The notes beneath the pieces are model-generated. The model ran no database searches and was not told the DNA's origin. It worked only from the letters and a program-made list of their open reading frames with translations. From NCBI RefSeq assembly GCF_019139535.1, contig NZ_CP077073.1:4926501-4990500 (forward strand): a stretch of 64,000 nt of DNA, read 5' to 3'. The stretch comes from Pseudomonas muyukensis. Its GTDB lineage: Bacteria > Pseudomonadota > Gammaproteobacteria > Pseudomonadales > Pseudomonadaceae. This document shows, piece by piece, positions 1-10,469 of the stretch. The first letter of the stretch is position 1. Each line of letters opens with the position of its first letter. The translations under genes and the position numbers were made by a program.

Positions 1-75
1 CGAACAAGCGGGGCACCCAGGCCATCGTGTCGACACGTGTGTGGGTTTGAGCTAACGGAGGTCTCCCCCGAAAGC

Positions 76-120
76 GGCGCATTTTATATCACAGACTGCG
101 CGCGAACGGAACCCGGATGA
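76..120 (-). promoter_or_regulatory. Candidate rpsB promoter and leader (gene off the left edge)
   Basis: Read on the reverse strand, this stretch has a good -10 box (TATAAA, near 84-89) with a weak -35 (TTCCGT) about 17 bp upstream, pointing out of the window to the left. In Pseudomonas, map is normally divergent from rpsB-tsf, so this is probably the rpsB promoter with the start of its leader at 1-75. The gene itself is not in the window, so the assignment is inference from gene order. Confidence 0.35.
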
Positions 121-296
121 TGCAGCGTCCGTCAGCGACTTTTGCAGCGACCCGGCTTTGGGGCCAGAATGCCTTCAATAGACCACCGGATCGCCGGGTT
201 TCTCCCGCCAGAGCCCGCCAGATCGCCGCCGCGCTCTGGTAGAATCCGGTCTTTCCCGTTTGTTCGCGCCGCCCGTGGCGCCGTAGAGAGCCTGTA

Positions 297-1079
297 ATGA
301 CCGTCACCATCAAGACCGCAGAAGACATCGAAAAGATGCGCATCGCCGGCCGCCTGGCCGCCGAAGTGCTGGAAATGATCGAGCAGCACGTCAAGCCCGG
401 TGTCACCACCGAAGAGCTCGACCGCCTGTGCCACGACTACATCGTCAACGTCCAGCAGGCGATCCCGGCACCGCTCAACTACAAGGGCTTCCCCAAGTCT
501 ATCTGCACCTCGATCAACCACGTGGTCTGCCATGGCATCCCCAATGACAAGCCCCTGAAGGACGGCGACACCATCAACATCGACGTCACCGTGATCAAGG
601 ACGGCTACCACGGCGACACCAGCCGCATGTACCACGTCGGCACCGTCGCCCCGTGGGCCGAGCGCCTGTCCAAAGTCACCCAGGAATGCCTGTACAAGGC
701 CATCGAGCTGGTCAAGCCGGGCTGCCGCCTGGGCGACATCGGCGAAGTGATCCAGAAGCACGCCGAGAAGAACGGTTTCTCGGTGGTCCGCGAGTTCTGC
801 GGCCACGGCATCGGCAAGGTGTTCCACGAAGAGCCGCAGATTCTCCACTACGGCCGCGCCGGCACCGGCATGGAGCTCAAGGAAGGCATGACCTTCACCA
901 TCGAGCCGATGATCAACCAGGGCAAGGCCGACACCAAGGTGCTGGGCGATGGCTGGACCGCCATCACCAAGGACCGCAAGCTCTCGGCCCAGTGGGAACA
1001 CACCCTGGTGGTGACCGCCGACGGCTACGAGATCTTCACCCTGCGCAAGGACGACACCATCCCGCGCACCTCGGCCTGA
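297..1079 (+). CDS. map: Type I methionine aminopeptidase
   Basis: Removes the initiator methionine from nascent proteins in the cytoplasm. The 260-residue length is normal for the short bacterial type I enzyme. The five metal ligands are visible: D96 (in NIDV), D107 (GDTS), H170 (FCGHGIGK), E203 (TIEP) and E234 (WEHT), with the substrate-binding H79 in VVCHG. The ATG start places the conserved N-terminal helix ([10 protein letters not shown]) directly after it. The gene heads a same-strand run with glnD (25 bp gap) and dapC, and is divergent from the presumed rpsB, the usual Pseudomonas order. Identification is secure. Confidence 0.97.
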   Translation: MTVTIKTAEDIEKMRIAGRLAAEVLEMIEQHVKPGVTTEELDRLCHDYIVNVQQAIPAPLNYKGFPKSICTSINHVVCHGIPNDKPLKDGDTINIDVTVIKDGYHGDTSRMYHVGTVAPWAERLSKVTQECLYKAIELVKPGCRLGDIGEVIQKHAEKNGFSVVREFCGHGIGKVFHEEPQILHYGRAGTGMELKEGMTFTIEPMINQGKADTKVLGDGWTAITKDRKLSAQWEHTLVVTADGYEIFTLRKDDTIPRTSA

Positions 1080-1104
1080 CTCTTATCCAAAGGAACGCGA
1101 CTCG

Positions 1105-3804
1105 ATGCCCCAGGTGGATCCCGAGCTGTTCGACCGCGGCCAGTTCCAGGCGGAACTGGCCCTCAAGGCTAGCCCCATCGCCGCGTTCAAGAAGGCCATC
1201 CGCATGGCCGGCGAGGTGCTCGACAAGCGTTTTCGCGAGGGCCGGGAGATCCGCCGCCTGATCGAGGATCGCGCCTGGTTCGTCGATAACATCCTGCAAC
1301 AGGCCTGGCGCCAGTTCGACTGGGGCAACCCCGACGGCATCGCCCTGGTCGCCGTCGGCGGCTATGGCCGCGGCGAGTTGCACCCGTACTCCGACATTGA
1401 CCTGCTGATCCTGCTCGAGGCCGCCGAGCATGAGCAGTACCGCGACGCCATCGAACGCTTTCTGACCTTGCTATGGGACATCGGCCTGGAAGTCGGCCAG
1501 AGCGTGCGCACGGTCGACGAATGCGCCGAGCAGGCGCGCGCCGACCTCACGGTCATCACCAACCTGATGGAAAGCCGCACCATCGCCGGCCCCGAGCCTC
1601 TGCGCCAGCGCATGCTCGATGCCACCAGCACGGCACACATGTGGCCGAGCAAGGAGTTCTTCCTGGCCAAGCGCGCCGAACTCAAGGCCCGTCACCACAA
1701 GTACAACGACACCGAGTACAACCTGGAGCCCAACGTCAAGGGCGGCCCCGGCGGCCTGCGCGACATCCAGACCGTATTGTGGGTAGCCCGGCGCCAGTAC
1801 GGCACCCTCAACCTGCACGCCCTGGCCGGCGAGGACTTCCTGCTGGAAAGCGAGAACGAACTGCTGGCCTCGTCCCAGGCCTTCCTGTGGCGCGTGCGCT
1901 ATGCCCTGCACATGCTCGCCGGGCGCGCCGAGGACCGCCTGCTGTTCGACCACCAGCGCAGCATCGCCGCGCTGCTGGGCTACAGCGACGACAACCCCAA
2001 GCGCGCCATCGAGCAGTTCATGCAGCAGTACTACCGGGTGGTGATGAGCATCAGCCAGTTGTGCGACCTGATCATCCAGCACTTCGAGGAAGTGATCCTC
2101 GCCGATGACAGCGGCAGCACCCAGCCGCTCAACGCGCGGTTCCGCCTGCACGACGGCTACATCGAGGCGGCCAGCCCCAACGTGTTCCGCCGCACGCCGT
2201 TCGCCATGCTGGAAATCTTCGTACTGATGGCCCAGCACCCGGAGATCAAGGGCGTGCGCGCCGACACCGTGCGCCTGCTGCGCGAGCACCGGCACCTGAT
2301 CGACGAGCGCTTTCGCAACGATATCCGCAATACCAGCCTGTTCATCGAGCTGTTCAAGTGCGAGATCGGTATCCACCGCAACCTGCGGCGGATGAACCGC
2401 TACGGCATCCTCGGCCGCTACCTGCCGGAGTTCGGCCTGATCGTCGGGCAGATGCAGCACGACCTGTTCCACATCTATACGGTCGACGCCCACACCCTCA
2501 ACCTGATCAAGCACCTGCGCAAGCTGCAGTACACCCCGGTGTCGGAGAAATTCCCGCTGGCCAGCAAGCTCATGGGCCGCCTGCCCAAGCCCGAGCTGAT
2601 CTACCTGGCCGGGCTGTACCATGACATCGGCAAGGGCCGCCAGGGCGACCATTCCGAGCTCGGCGCGGTGGACGCGCAAGCCTTCTGCGCCCGGCACCAG
2701 CTACCCGCCTGGGACAGCCGGCTGATCGTCTGGCTGGTGCAGAACCACCTGGTGATGTCCACCACCGCCCAGCGCAAGGACCTCTCCGACCCGCAGGTGA
2801 TCAACGACTTCGCCCTGCACGTGGGCGACGAGACGCGCCTGGACTACCTCTACGTGCTGACCGTGGCCGATATCAACGCCACCAACCCCAGCCTGTGGAA
2901 CTCCTGGCGCGCCAGCCTGCTGCGCCAGCTCTACACCGAGACCAAGCGCGCCCTGCGCCGGGGCCTGGAGAACCCGCTGGACCGCGAGGAGCAGATCCGC
3001 CAGACCCAGTCCGCGGCCCTGGACATTCTCGTGCGCCAAGGCACCGACCCGGACGACGTCGAGCAGTTGTGGTCGCAGCTGGGCGATGACTACTTCCTCA
3101 AGCACAACGCCGCCGACGTGGCCTGGCACAGCGACGCGATCCTCCAGCAGCCGGCCGACGGCGGCCCGTTGGTGCTGATCAAGGAGACCACCCAGCGCGA
3201 GTTCGAGGGCGGCACGCAGATCTTCATCTATGCCCCCGACCAGCACGACTTCTTCGCCGTGACCGTGGCCGCCATGGCCCAGCTCAACCTGAACATCCAC
3301 GATGCGCGGATCATCACCTCGAGCAGCCAGTTCACCCTCGACACCTATATCGTGCTCGACAACGACGGCGGCTCGATCGGCGACAACCCGCAACGGGTCC
3401 GGCAGATCCGCGACGGCCTGGCCGAGGCACTGCGCAACCCCGAGGATTATCCGACCATCATCCAGCGCCGGGTGCCGCGCCAGCTCAAGCACTTCAACTT
3501 CCCGCCGCAGGTGACCATCCTCAACGATGCCCAGCGCCCGGTGACCGTGCTGGAGATCACTGCCCCCGATCGCCCCGGCCTGCTGGCGCGGATCGGGCGG
3601 ATCTTCCTGGAGTTCGACATTTCGCTGCAGAACGCCAAGATCGCCACCCTCGGCGAGCGCGTGGAAGACGTGTTCTTCATCACCGACGCCGACAACCAGC
3701 CGCTGTCCGACCCGCAGCTGTGCAGCCGCCTGCAGGAGGCCATCGTCCAGCAGTTGCAGGCCGGCCAGGCCAGCGACCCCAGCCCTACCCGCATGACCTT
3801 TTGA
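1105..3804 (+). CDS. glnD: Bifunctional uridylyltransferase/uridylyl-removing enzyme (PII regulator)
   Basis: Senses glutamine and adds or removes UMP on PII proteins (GlnB/GlnK), which sets the nitrogen response. The protein has 899 residues, normal for GlnD. Domains in order: nucleotidyltransferase with [17 protein letters not shown] near residues 90-105, the GlnD linker region, an HD hydrolase domain with [13 protein letters not shown] near residue 510, and two C-terminal ACT domains (one begins at [13 protein letters not shown], the second at [12 protein letters not shown]). An AAGGA ribosome site precedes the ATG. It lies between map and dapC, as in other pseudomonads. Confidence 0.97.
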   Translation: MPQVDPELFDRGQFQAELALKASPIAAFKKAIRMAGEVLDKRFREGREIRRLIEDRAWFVDNILQQAWRQFDWGNPDGIALVAVGGYGRGELHPYSDIDLLILLEAAEHEQYRDAIERFLTLLWDIGLEVGQSVRTVDECAEQARADLTVITNLMESRTIAGPEPLRQRMLDATSTAHMWPSKEFFLAKRAELKARHHKYNDTEYNLEPNVKGGPGGLRDIQTVLWVARRQYGTLNLHALAGEDFLLESENELLASSQAFLWRVRYALHMLAGRAEDRLLFDHQRSIAALLGYSDDNPKRAIEQFMQQYYRVVMSISQLCDLIIQHFEEVILADDSGSTQPLNARFRLHDGYIEAASPNVFRRTPFAMLEIFVLMAQHPEIKGVRADTVRLLREHRHLIDERFRNDIRNTSLFIELFKCEIGIHRNLRRMNRYGILGRYLPEFGLIVGQMQHDLFHIYTVDAHTLNLIKHLRKLQYTPVSEKFPLASKLMGRLPKPELIYLAGLYHDIGKGRQGDHSELGAVDAQAFCARHQLPAWDSRLIVWLVQNHLVMSTTAQRKDLSDPQVINDFALHVGDETRLDYLYVLTVADINATNPSLWNSWRASLLRQLYTETKRALRRGLENPLDREEQIRQTQSAALDILVRQGTDPDDVEQLWSQLGDDYFLKHNAADVAWHSDAILQQPADGGPLVLIKETTQREFEGGTQIFIYAPDQHDFFAVTVAAMAQLNLNIHDARIITSSSQFTLDTYIVLDNDGGSIGDNPQRVRQIRDGLAEALRNPEDYPTIIQRRVPRQLKHFNFPPQVTILNDAQRPVTVLEITAPDRPGLLARIGRIFLEFDISLQNAKIATLGERVEDVFFITDADNQPLSDPQLCSRLQEAIVQQLQAGQASDPSPTRMTF

Positions 3805-3826
3805 CGATTAACGAGACCTTGCGCCG

Positions 3827-5023
3827 ATGAACCACGCCTTGACCCAGCTCCAGCCCTACCCGTTCGAGAAACTGCGCGCCCTGCTGGGCACCGTGAAGCC
3901 GGCAGCCGACAAGCGCGCCATCGCCCTGTCGATCGGCGAGCCGAAGCATGCATCGCCGGCATTCGTCGCCCAGGCCATGGCCGACAACCTCGACAAGCTG
4001 GCGGTGTATCCGAGCACAATCGGCCTGCCCGCCCTGCGCCAGGCCATCGGCCAGTGGTGCGAGCGGCGGTTCGGGGTGCCGGCCGGCTGGCTCGATGCCG
4101 ACCGCCACATCCTGCCGGTCAACGGCACCCGCGAGGCGCTGTTCGCCTTCACCCAGGCCGTGGTCAACCGCGCCGATGACGGCCTGGTGGTCAGCCCCAA
4201 CCCGTTCTACCAGATCTACGAGGGCGCGGCGCTGTTGGCCGGCGCCACCCCGCACTACCTGCCGTGCCTGGAAAGCAACGGCTTCAACCCCGACTTCGAC
4301 GCGGTGCCGGCGCACGTGTGGAAGCGCTGCCAGATCCTGTTCCTGTGCTCGCCGGGCAACCCCACCGGTGCGCTGGTGCCGATGGACACCTTGAAAAAGC
4401 TGATCGCCCTGGCCGACGAGCACGATTTCGTGATCGCCGCCGACGAGTGCTACAGCGAGCTGTACTTCGACGAAGATGCACCGCCGCCGGGCCTGCTGAG
4501 CGCCTGCGCCGAGCTTGGCCGCAGTGACTTCAAGCGCTGCGTGGTGTTCCACAGCCTGTCCAAGCGTTCCAACCTGCCAGGCCTGCGCTCGGGCTTCGTC
4601 GCTGGCGATGCCAGCATCATCAAGCCGTTCCTGCTGTACCGCACCTACCACGGCTGTGCCATGCCGGTGCAGACCCAGCTGGCCAGCGTCGCCGCCTGGC
4701 AGGACGAAACCCATGTACGTGAGAACCGTGACCTGTACCGGGCCAAGTACGATGCCGTGCTCGAGATCCTGCAACCGGTGATGGACGTGCAGCGTCCGGA
4801 TGGCAGCTTCTACCTGTGGGCCAAGGTGCCGGGCTGCGATGCCGACTTCACCCGCGACCTGTTCGAGGCCGAGCATGTGACAGTGGTGCCGGGCTCGTAC
4901 CTGTCGCGGCAAGTGGATGGCGTCAACCCAGGCGCCGGCCGCGTGCGTATGGCACTGGTCGCGCCGCTGGCCGAGTGCATCGAGGCGGCGGAGCGGATTC
5001 GCGCGTTTCTGCAGAGCCGTTGA
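3827..5023 (+). CDS. dapC: Succinyldiaminopimelate transaminase
   Basis: PLP enzyme that converts N-succinyl-2-amino-6-ketopimelate to N-succinyl-LL-diaminopimelate in the succinylase route to lysine and peptidoglycan DAP. The protein has 398 residues with a class I/II aminotransferase fold. The Schiff-base lysine is K246 in SLSKRSNLPG, and the CSPGNPTGAL and AADECYSELYF motifs are present. It starts 22 bp after glnD and probably shares its transcript. dapD and dapE of the same pathway lie 2.6 and 9.3 kb downstream. Its stop codon is followed after 7 nt by a (CCGTTG)8 array. Confidence 0.95.
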   Translation: MNHALTQLQPYPFEKLRALLGTVKPAADKRAIALSIGEPKHASPAFVAQAMADNLDKLAVYPSTIGLPALRQAIGQWCERRFGVPAGWLDADRHILPVNGTREALFAFTQAVVNRADDGLVVSPNPFYQIYEGAALLAGATPHYLPCLESNGFNPDFDAVPAHVWKRCQILFLCSPGNPTGALVPMDTLKKLIALADEHDFVIAADECYSELYFDEDAPPPGLLSACAELGRSDFKRCVVFHSLSKRSNLPGLRSGFVAGDASIIKPFLLYRTYHGCAMPVQTQLASVAAWQDETHVRENRDLYRAKYDAVLEILQPVMDVQRPDGSFYLWAKVPGCDADFTRDLFEAEHVTVVPGSYLSRQVDGVNPGAGRVRMALVAPLAECIEAAERIRAFLQSR

Positions 5024-5029
5024 TTTGAG

Positions 5030-5166
<137 letters not shown>

Positions 5167-5188
5167 CGAGGGTCATTGACCACGTGAA

Positions 5189-5247
5189 GGCCACCAGGCG
5201 CTCGGTCGCATAGGCGCTACAGGGTTTACGGCGGGCACCTGGTGGCC
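5189..5247. repeat. 10-bp perfect inverted repeat between convergent genes
   Basis: GGCCACCAGG (5189-5198) pairs perfectly with CCTGGTGGCC (5238-5247) across a 39-nt loop. There is no T-run, so it is not a typical intrinsic terminator for either convergent gene, although it may stop or stabilise transcripts. It begins about 25 bp after the point where extragenic copy A breaks off. Nothing else is recognisable between 5167 and 5298. Confidence 0.6.
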
Positions 5248-5298
5248 CTGACACTTTGTTCGCGCCGTGGCGACCGCACTGTACGCGCTCGACCTAAC

Positions 5299-6945
5299 CT
5301 ATCGAACCTGCCCCAAATTCGCCTCACTCATGTCCAACTCCCCCAACACCTGTCGCACAACTTCATCACCCACCCGATGCTGACGATGCAGTTCATACAG
5401 TTCCAGACGCTGCGCGCGTAACGCCCGCAACCGCAAGCGGCGCTCCAGCAAGTCCATCTGCTCAGCCAATGCCCGCGCCTCGGCAGTGTCGTTGTAGCTG
5501 TCCAGCTCGTCCCGGTACTCGGCCATCAACCGCGCCTTGAGCTCGGTGGCCAGGGTGGCCTGAGCGGCATCCTGCGGCGCGTTGGCGTCGATCACCTCTT
5601 CTGCCTCCAAGGCATGAATGGCAGCCTCCGCGGTCCGCCGCCACGCCTCCTGCACCTCCTGGCGCAAACGCTCGTCCGGGCTCTTGGTCACCCCGCGCAG
5701 CAGGATCGGCAAGGCAATCACCGCACTGATCAGCGACAACAGGATCACCCCAGCGGCAATGAAGATCAGCAGGTCACGCTCTGGGAAGGCCTTGCCCACC
5801 CCCATCAGCAATGGCACCGACATCACACCCGCCAGGGTCACCGCCCCGCGCACGCCGCCCAATGTCAGCAGCCAGCAGGAGCGCGCGGTCGGCATCAGTA
5901 CCAACGCCGGCTTGCCGCGCCAGCGGCGTACCACGCCAATCGCCCGCCAGATGCTCTGCACCCAGACGAAGCGCAGCAGTACCAGCGCGGCGAAGATCGC
6001 CACCACATCCAGGCAACGCCAGGCCAGGGTCGGCCAGACCGCCGCCTCGTCGCTGACCACCGCCTTGATGATGTCCGGCAATTGCAGGCCCAACAGCAGG
6101 AAAATCAGGCCATTGAAGGCGAACTCCAGCAATGACCAGACACTGCGGTTGAGCAGGCGGGTGCTGGTCTGGCGCGGCAACAGGTCGAGCCAGCTCTGCA
6201 TCATGCCGGCAGCCACCGCCGAGAGGATCCCCGACACGCCCAGGCGCTCGGCCAGCACGTAGGCGGCAAAGGGCAGCAGCAACATGAACACCACATGGGT
6301 GGCCGGGTCATCCCAGCCCCGGGTGATCATCCACATGCGCAAGCGCCCCACCAACCAGCTCAACGCCACGCCCACCGCCAGGCCGCCCAGGGCAACCAGG
6401 ACGAACGTCAAGCTGGCTTCGGTCAGCGAGAACACCCCGGTAATGGCCGCAGCCAAGGCAAACTTGAAGGTCACCAGGCCCGAGGCGTCGTTCATCAGCG
6501 CCTCACCCTGGAGCATGTGCATCAGCGGGGTGGGCAAACGGTCCTGGGTAATGGCCGAGACCGCCACGGCATCGGTGGGCGACAGCACCGCCGCCAGGGC
6601 AAAGGCCACCGGCAGGGGAATGCTCGGCAGCAGCCAGTGGATGAAGTACCCGGCGCCGACCACGGTGAACAGCACCAGCCCCACGGCAAGGGCCACCACC
6701 GGCCCGCGTATACGCCACAGCTCGCGCTTGGGCATGCGCCAACCGTCGGCAAACAGCAGCGGTGGCAGGAACAGGAACAGGAACAGTTCCGGGTCCAGCG
6801 CCACATGCAGGCCCAGGGTCGGCCACGCCAGCAAGGCACCGGCGGCGATCTGCACCAACGGCAATGGCAGCGGCAACAGGCGCCCCACCAGCTTGGAAAC
6901 GCTCACCAGCATCAGCAGGATAAGAACGGTATAGGCTGACTGCAT
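5299..6945 (-). CDS. Cation/proton antiporter (CPA1-type Na+/H+ exchanger)
   Basis: Inner-membrane Na+(or K+)/H+ exchanger of the CPA1 family with 548 residues. About twelve hydrophobic segments fill the first 410 residues. The family motif FLPPLLFADG and the transport core around AAVLSPTDAVAVSAITQD and EALMNDASGLV are clear. A soluble, charged C-terminal tail of about 130 residues (two helical segments rich in E, A and R) probably regulates it. The ATG at 6945 was chosen over upstream codons because AGGAAG precedes it by 7 nt and the first membrane segment follows at once. It is convergent with dapC. The transported ion cannot be read from the sequence. Confidence 0.9.
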   Translation of the reverse strand: MQSAYTVLILLMLVSVSKLVGRLLPLPLPLVQIAAGALLAWPTLGLHVALDPELFLFLFLPPLLFADGWRMPKRELWRIRGPVVALAVGLVLFTVVGAGYFIHWLLPSIPLPVAFALAAVLSPTDAVAVSAITQDRLPTPLMHMLQGEALMNDASGLVTFKFALAAAITGVFSLTEASLTFVLVALGGLAVGVALSWLVGRLRMWMITRGWDDPATHVVFMLLLPFAAYVLAERLGVSGILSAVAAGMMQSWLDLLPRQTSTRLLNRSVWSLLEFAFNGLIFLLLGLQLPDIIKAVVSDEAAVWPTLAWRCLDVVAIFAALVLLRFVWVQSIWRAIGVVRRWRGKPALVLMPTARSCWLLTLGGVRGAVTLAGVMSVPLLMGVGKAFPERDLLIFIAAGVILLSLISAVIALPILLRGVTKSPDERLRQEVQEAWRRTAEAAIHALEAEEVIDANAPQDAAQATLATELKARLMAEYRDELDSYNDTAEARALAEQMDLLERRLRLRALRAQRLELYELHRQHRVGDEVVRQVLGELDMSEANLGQVR

Positions 6946-7218
6946 CGGCAAGCTTCCTGTGTGATTCGAGAAACGACAGCGGGGCGAAACATCGCCATTG
7001 AAACAATATGTTAGCGGGCTAGGTCGATCTTGGGCCGCTGCACCATAGTCGCAGCCACTCAACGAATATGTAACATAATGCTACTCGTGACGCCGTGACA
7101 CACATCGCCCCGTGCCGATGAGCCCGCAGCCGTGGCGCCAACCCTGTCGATACCGCATAATCGGCCCACCCCCCTCTTCAAGGAGTATCGGGCACGCCCA
7201 GGCTGCCCCAGGCATTCA

Positions 7219-7566
7219 ATGGCTTACACTCTCTACGGCATCAAAGCCTGCGACACCATGAAAAAGGCCCGCACCTGGCTTGAAGAAAAGGCCATCGGCT
7301 ACGACTTCCACGACTACAAGACCCAGGGCATCGACCGCGACAGCCTCAACCGCTGGTGCGACGAACACGGCTGGGAAATCGTGCTGAACCGCGCCGGGAC
7401 CACCTTCCGCAAGCTCGACGACGCCAGCAAGGCCGACCTCGACCAGGCCAAGGCCGTCGAGCTGATGCTCGCCCAACCGTCGATGATCAAGCGTCCGGTG
7501 CTCGACCTCGGCGAGCGCACCCTGGTCGGCTTCAAGCCCGACCTGTACGCCGCCGCGCTGGCCTGA
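7219..7566 (+). CDS. ArsC/YffB-family reductase (Spx-like thioredoxin fold)
   Basis: A 115-residue protein of the ArsC family. A single redox cysteine, C11, lies in YGIKACDTMKKA near the N-terminus, and the family signature appears as LNRAGTTFRKL and IKRPVL. This resembles YffB, a glutathione-dependent thiol reductase, more than true arsenate reductases. The start was set at ATG 7219, where homology begins; reading could extend upstream to 7132 but that segment looks random. It lies 42 bp upstream of dapD, a conserved neighbour in Pseudomonas. No ars genes are nearby, so arsenate detoxification is unlikely to be its job. Confidence 0.88.
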   Translation: MAYTLYGIKACDTMKKARTWLEEKAIGYDFHDYKTQGIDRDSLNRWCDEHGWEIVLNRAGTTFRKLDDASKADLDQAKAVELMLAQPSMIKRPVLDLGERTLVGFKPDLYAAALA

Positions 7567-7608
7567 TCCCGCATTACGCTCCATCCCCTTTTCGCACGAG
7601 GTAATCGC

Positions 7609-8643
7609 ATGTCTCAATCGCTGTTCAGCCTGGCCTTCGGTGTCGGCACCCAGAACCGCCAGGGCGCCTGGCTGGAAGTCTTCTACGCGCAGCCTGTGCT
7701 CAAGCCATCGGCCGAGCTGGCCGCCGCCGTCGCGCCGATCCTCGGCTATGAAGGTGGCAACCAGGCCATCGCCTTCACCACCGCCCAGGCCGCGCAGCTG
7801 GCCGACGCACTCAAGGGCGTCGATGCCGCCCAGGCCGCCCTGCTGACCCGCCTGGCCGAAAGCCACAAGCCGCTGGTCGCCACCCTGCTGGCCGAGGACA
7901 CCGCGCTGACCTCCACCCCAGAGGCCTACCTCAAGCTGCACCTGCTGTCGCACCGCCTGGTCAAGCCGCACGGCGTGTCGCTGGCCGGTATCTTCCCATT
8001 GCTGCCGAACGTGGCCTGGACCAGCCAGGGCGCCATCGACCTGGCCGAGCTGGCCGAGCAGCAACTGGAAGCACGCCTCAAGGGCGAGCTGCTGGAAGTG
8101 TTCTCGGTGGACAAGTTCCCGAAGATGACCGACTACGTGGTCCCGGCCGGCGTGCGCATCGCCGACACCGCCCGTGTGCGCCTGGGCGCCTACATCGGCG
8201 AAGGCACCACCATCATGCACGAAGGCTTCGTCAACTTTAACGCCGGCACCGAAGGCCCGGGCATGATCGAAGGCCGCGTGTCCGCCGGCGTGTTCGTCGG
8301 CAAGGGCTCGGACCTGGGCGGCGGCTGCTCGACCATGGGCACCCTGTCCGGTGGCGGCAACATCGTCATCAAGGTCGGCGAAGGCTGCCTGATCGGCGCC
8401 AACGCCGGTATCGGCATCCCGCTGGGCGATCGCAACACCGTCGAGGCCGGCCTGTACATCACCGCCGGCACCAAGGTGAACCTGCTGGATGAAAACAACC
8501 AGCTGGTCAAGGTGGTCAAGGCCCGCGACCTGGCCGGCCAGACCGACCTGCTGTTCCGCCGCAATTCGCTCAACGGCGCGGTGGAGTGCAAGACCCACAA
8601 GTCGGCCATCGAGCTGAACGAGGCGTTGCACGCCCACAACTGA
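7609..8643 (+). CDS. dapD: Tetrahydrodipicolinate N-succinyltransferase
   Basis: Transfers succinyl from succinyl-CoA to tetrahydrodipicolinate, the committed succinylase step in lysine/DAP synthesis. It has 344 residues, the longer form found in pseudomonads. The C-terminal half is a left-handed beta-helix of hexapeptide repeats (for example VSAGVFVGKGSDLGGG, NIVIKVGEGCLIGANAGI). CACGAGGTAA upstream gives a plausible ribosome site. It sits just after the YffB-like gene and ends in an intrinsic terminator. Confidence 0.96.
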   Translation: MSQSLFSLAFGVGTQNRQGAWLEVFYAQPVLKPSAELAAAVAPILGYEGGNQAIAFTTAQAAQLADALKGVDAAQAALLTRLAESHKPLVATLLAEDTALTSTPEAYLKLHLLSHRLVKPHGVSLAGIFPLLPNVAWTSQGAIDLAELAEQQLEARLKGELLEVFSVDKFPKMTDYVVPAGVRIADTARVRLGAYIGEGTTIMHEGFVNFNAGTEGPGMIEGRVSAGVFVGKGSDLGGGCSTMGTLSGGGNIVIKVGEGCLIGANAGIGIPLGDRNTVEAGLYITAGTKVNLLDENNQLVKVVKARDLAGQTDLLFRRNSLNGAVECKTHKSAIELNEALHAHN

Positions 8644-8668
8644 GAACCTGCGGGTTCGAAGTGATAAG

Positions 8669-8703
8669 ATCGGGTCTTGCTCTTACGGGCAGACCCGATT
8701 TTT
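8669..8703 (+). terminator. Rho-independent terminator of dapD
   Basis: The nine-bp stem ATCGGGTCT/AGACCCGAT (8669-8677 with 8691-8699) has a 13-nt loop and is followed by a T-run. It lies 26 bp after the dapD stop and ends just before csdA, so csdA should have its own promoter or depend on read-through. Confidence 0.88.
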
Positions 8704-8722
8704 CATTCCAGGCCCCGCGACC

Positions 8723-9928
8723 ATGTTCCAGCCCTCCCCCTGGCGTGCCGACTTTCCCGCCATCGCCGCCCTGCAACGCCAGCACCAGACCTACCTGGAC
8801 AGCGCCGCCACCACGCAGAAGCCCCAGGCCCTGCTCGATGCCCTGAGCCACTATTACGGCCATGGCGCAGCTAACGTGCACCGTGCCCAGCACCTGCCCG
8901 GCGCCCTGGCCACCCAGGCCTTCGAGGGCTCCCGCGACAAAGTCGCCGCCTGGCTCAATGCCGCCGACTCGCGGCAGATCATCTTCACCCACGGCGCCAC
9001 CTCGGCCCTGAACCTGCTGGCCTATGGCCTGGAACACCGCTTCGAGGCCGGTGACGAAATCGCGGTCAGTGCCCTGGAACACCACGCCAACCTGTTGCCC
9101 TGGCAGCAAATGGCGCAACGCCGCCAGCTGCGTCTGGTGGTGCTGCCGGTGAACGAGCTGGGCCATGTCGACCTGGATCAGGCCCTGCAGCTGATCGGCC
9201 CGCGCACCCGCCTGCTCGCCATCAGCCAGCTGTCCAACGTGCTGGGCACCTGGCAACCGCTGGCGCCACTGCTGGCCCATGCCCAGGCCCAGGGTGCCCT
9301 GACCGTGGTCGACGGCGCCCAGGGCGTGGTCCATGGCCGTCACGATGTGCAACAGCTGGCCTGTGACTTCTACGTATTCTCCAGCCACAAGCTCTACGGC
9401 CCGGAAGGCGTCGGTGTACTCCATGGCCGGCCCCAGGCGCTGGGGCTGCTGCGCCACTGGCAATTTGGTGGCGAAATGGTCCAGCTCGCCGAGTACCAGG
9501 CCGCCAGTTTCCGCCCGGCACCACTGGGCTTCGAGGCAGGCACCCCACCCATCGCCGGGGTGATCGGCCTGGGTGCCACCCTGGACTACCTGGCCAGCCT
9601 CGACGCCAACGCGGTGGCCACCCACGAGGCCACCTTGCACCAGCACCTGGTCCGCGGCCTGGCTGATCGCGAAGGCGTTCGTCTGCTTGGCTCACCGCAG
9701 GCGGCGCTCGCCAGTTTCGTCATTGATGGGGTGCACAACGCCGATATCGCCCACCTGCTGACCGAACAGGGCATTGCCGTGCGCGCCGGGCATCACTGCG
9801 CCATGCCCTTGCTCAAGGGGCTGGGGTTGGACGGCGCGATCCGTGTGTCCCTCGGCCTCTATACCGACAGCGATGACCTGCAGCGCTTCTTCGACGCGCT
9901 CGACCAGGGCCTGGAGCTGCTGCGATGA
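8723..9928 (+). CDS. csdA: Cysteine desulfurase (CsdA/SufS class)
   Basis: PLP enzyme of 401 residues that takes sulfur from cysteine as an enzyme persulfide. The PLP lysine is K223 (SSHKLYGPEG) and the persulfide cysteine is C359 (RAGHHCAMPL), the group II arrangement. The N-terminal half carries YLDSAATTQKP and THGATSALNLLA. Its stop overlaps the csdE start by 4 bp (ATGA), which indicates translational coupling with its SufE-type acceptor. The tcdA gene nearby points to the CSD sulfur-transfer system rather than the ISC operon. Confidence 0.95.
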   Translation: MFQPSPWRADFPAIAALQRQHQTYLDSAATTQKPQALLDALSHYYGHGAANVHRAQHLPGALATQAFEGSRDKVAAWLNAADSRQIIFTHGATSALNLLAYGLEHRFEAGDEIAVSALEHHANLLPWQQMAQRRQLRLVVLPVNELGHVDLDQALQLIGPRTRLLAISQLSNVLGTWQPLAPLLAHAQAQGALTVVDGAQGVVHGRHDVQQLACDFYVFSSHKLYGPEGVGVLHGRPQALGLLRHWQFGGEMVQLAEYQAASFRPAPLGFEAGTPPIAGVIGLGATLDYLASLDANAVATHEATLHQHLVRGLADREGVRLLGSPQAALASFVIDGVHNADIAHLLTEQGIAVRAGHHCAMPLLKGLGLDGAIRVSLGLYTDSDDLQRFFDALDQGLELLR

Positions 9929-10335
9929 ACTTGTCGCCAGAGGCCAGCCAGGCGCTGGAAAGTTTCCAGCAGGCGCGTGGCTGGGAGCAGCGGGCGCGGT
10001 TGCTGATGCAGTGGGGTGATCGGCTGGAACCGCTGGACGCCAGCGAGAAGAACGAGGCCAACCAAGTGCATGGCTGTGAGAGCCTGGTGTGGCTGGTGGC
10101 GCAACAGGAAAATGGTCAATGGCATTACAAAGCCGCTAGCGATGCACGGCTGTTGCGCGGTTTGCTGGCACTGCTGCTGGTGCGTGTGCAAGGCCTGGCC
10201 AGTGATGAACTGGCTGCGATCGATCTGGGCGACTGGTTCAGCAGCCTTGGGCTGGAACGCCAACTGTCGCCGTCGCGCAGCAATGGGCTGCATGCGGTGT
10301 TGCTGAAGATGACCGAGTTGGCGACCACTCACTGA
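9925..10335 (+). CDS. csdE: SufE-family sulfur acceptor CsdE
   Basis: A 136-residue SufE-like protein that accepts persulfide sulfur from CsdA and stimulates it. The acceptor cysteine is C51 in NQVHGCESLVWL, the SufE family hallmark. It overlaps the csdA stop by 4 bp. In E. coli, csdA and csdE sit beside csdL/tcdA; here tcdA is also adjacent but on the opposite strand. Confidence 0.93.
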   Translation: MNLSPEASQALESFQQARGWEQRARLLMQWGDRLEPLDASEKNEANQVHGCESLVWLVAQQENGQWHYKAASDARLLRGLLALLLVRVQGLASDELAAIDLGDWFSSLGLERQLSPSRSNGLHAVLLKMTELATTH

Positions 10336-10357
10336 CGCCAAGGCAGCACTCGCACGG

Positions 10358-10469
10358 GTAGGAGCGGCCTTGTGTCGCGAAAGGGGCGCGAAGCGGCCCC
10401 GCAAATTGCGGGTAATCACTATCGCCGGGGCTGCTTCGCAGCCCTTTCGCGACACAAGGCCGCTCCTAC
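10358..10469. repeat. REP pair (REPIN-like) between csdE and tcdA
   Basis: A perfect 28-bp inverted repeat: 10358-10385 (reading GTAGGAGCGG... GAAAGGG) and its complement at 10442-10469. The 56-bp interior contains further partly complementary GC-rich blocks. This is the common P. putida-group REP sequence in head-to-head arrangement. It sits between convergent 3' ends, where such elements can end or protect both transcripts. Confidence 0.9.

Noticed and set aside
132..1001. Long reverse-strand frame opposite map
   Set aside because: It is an antisense shadow of GC-rich coding sequence; the forward frame is a clear methionine aminopeptidase.
7219..7566. True arsenate reductase
   Set aside because: Single N-terminal cysteine of the YffB/Spx-like branch and no arsenic-resistance neighbours; dapD linkage favours the YffB type.
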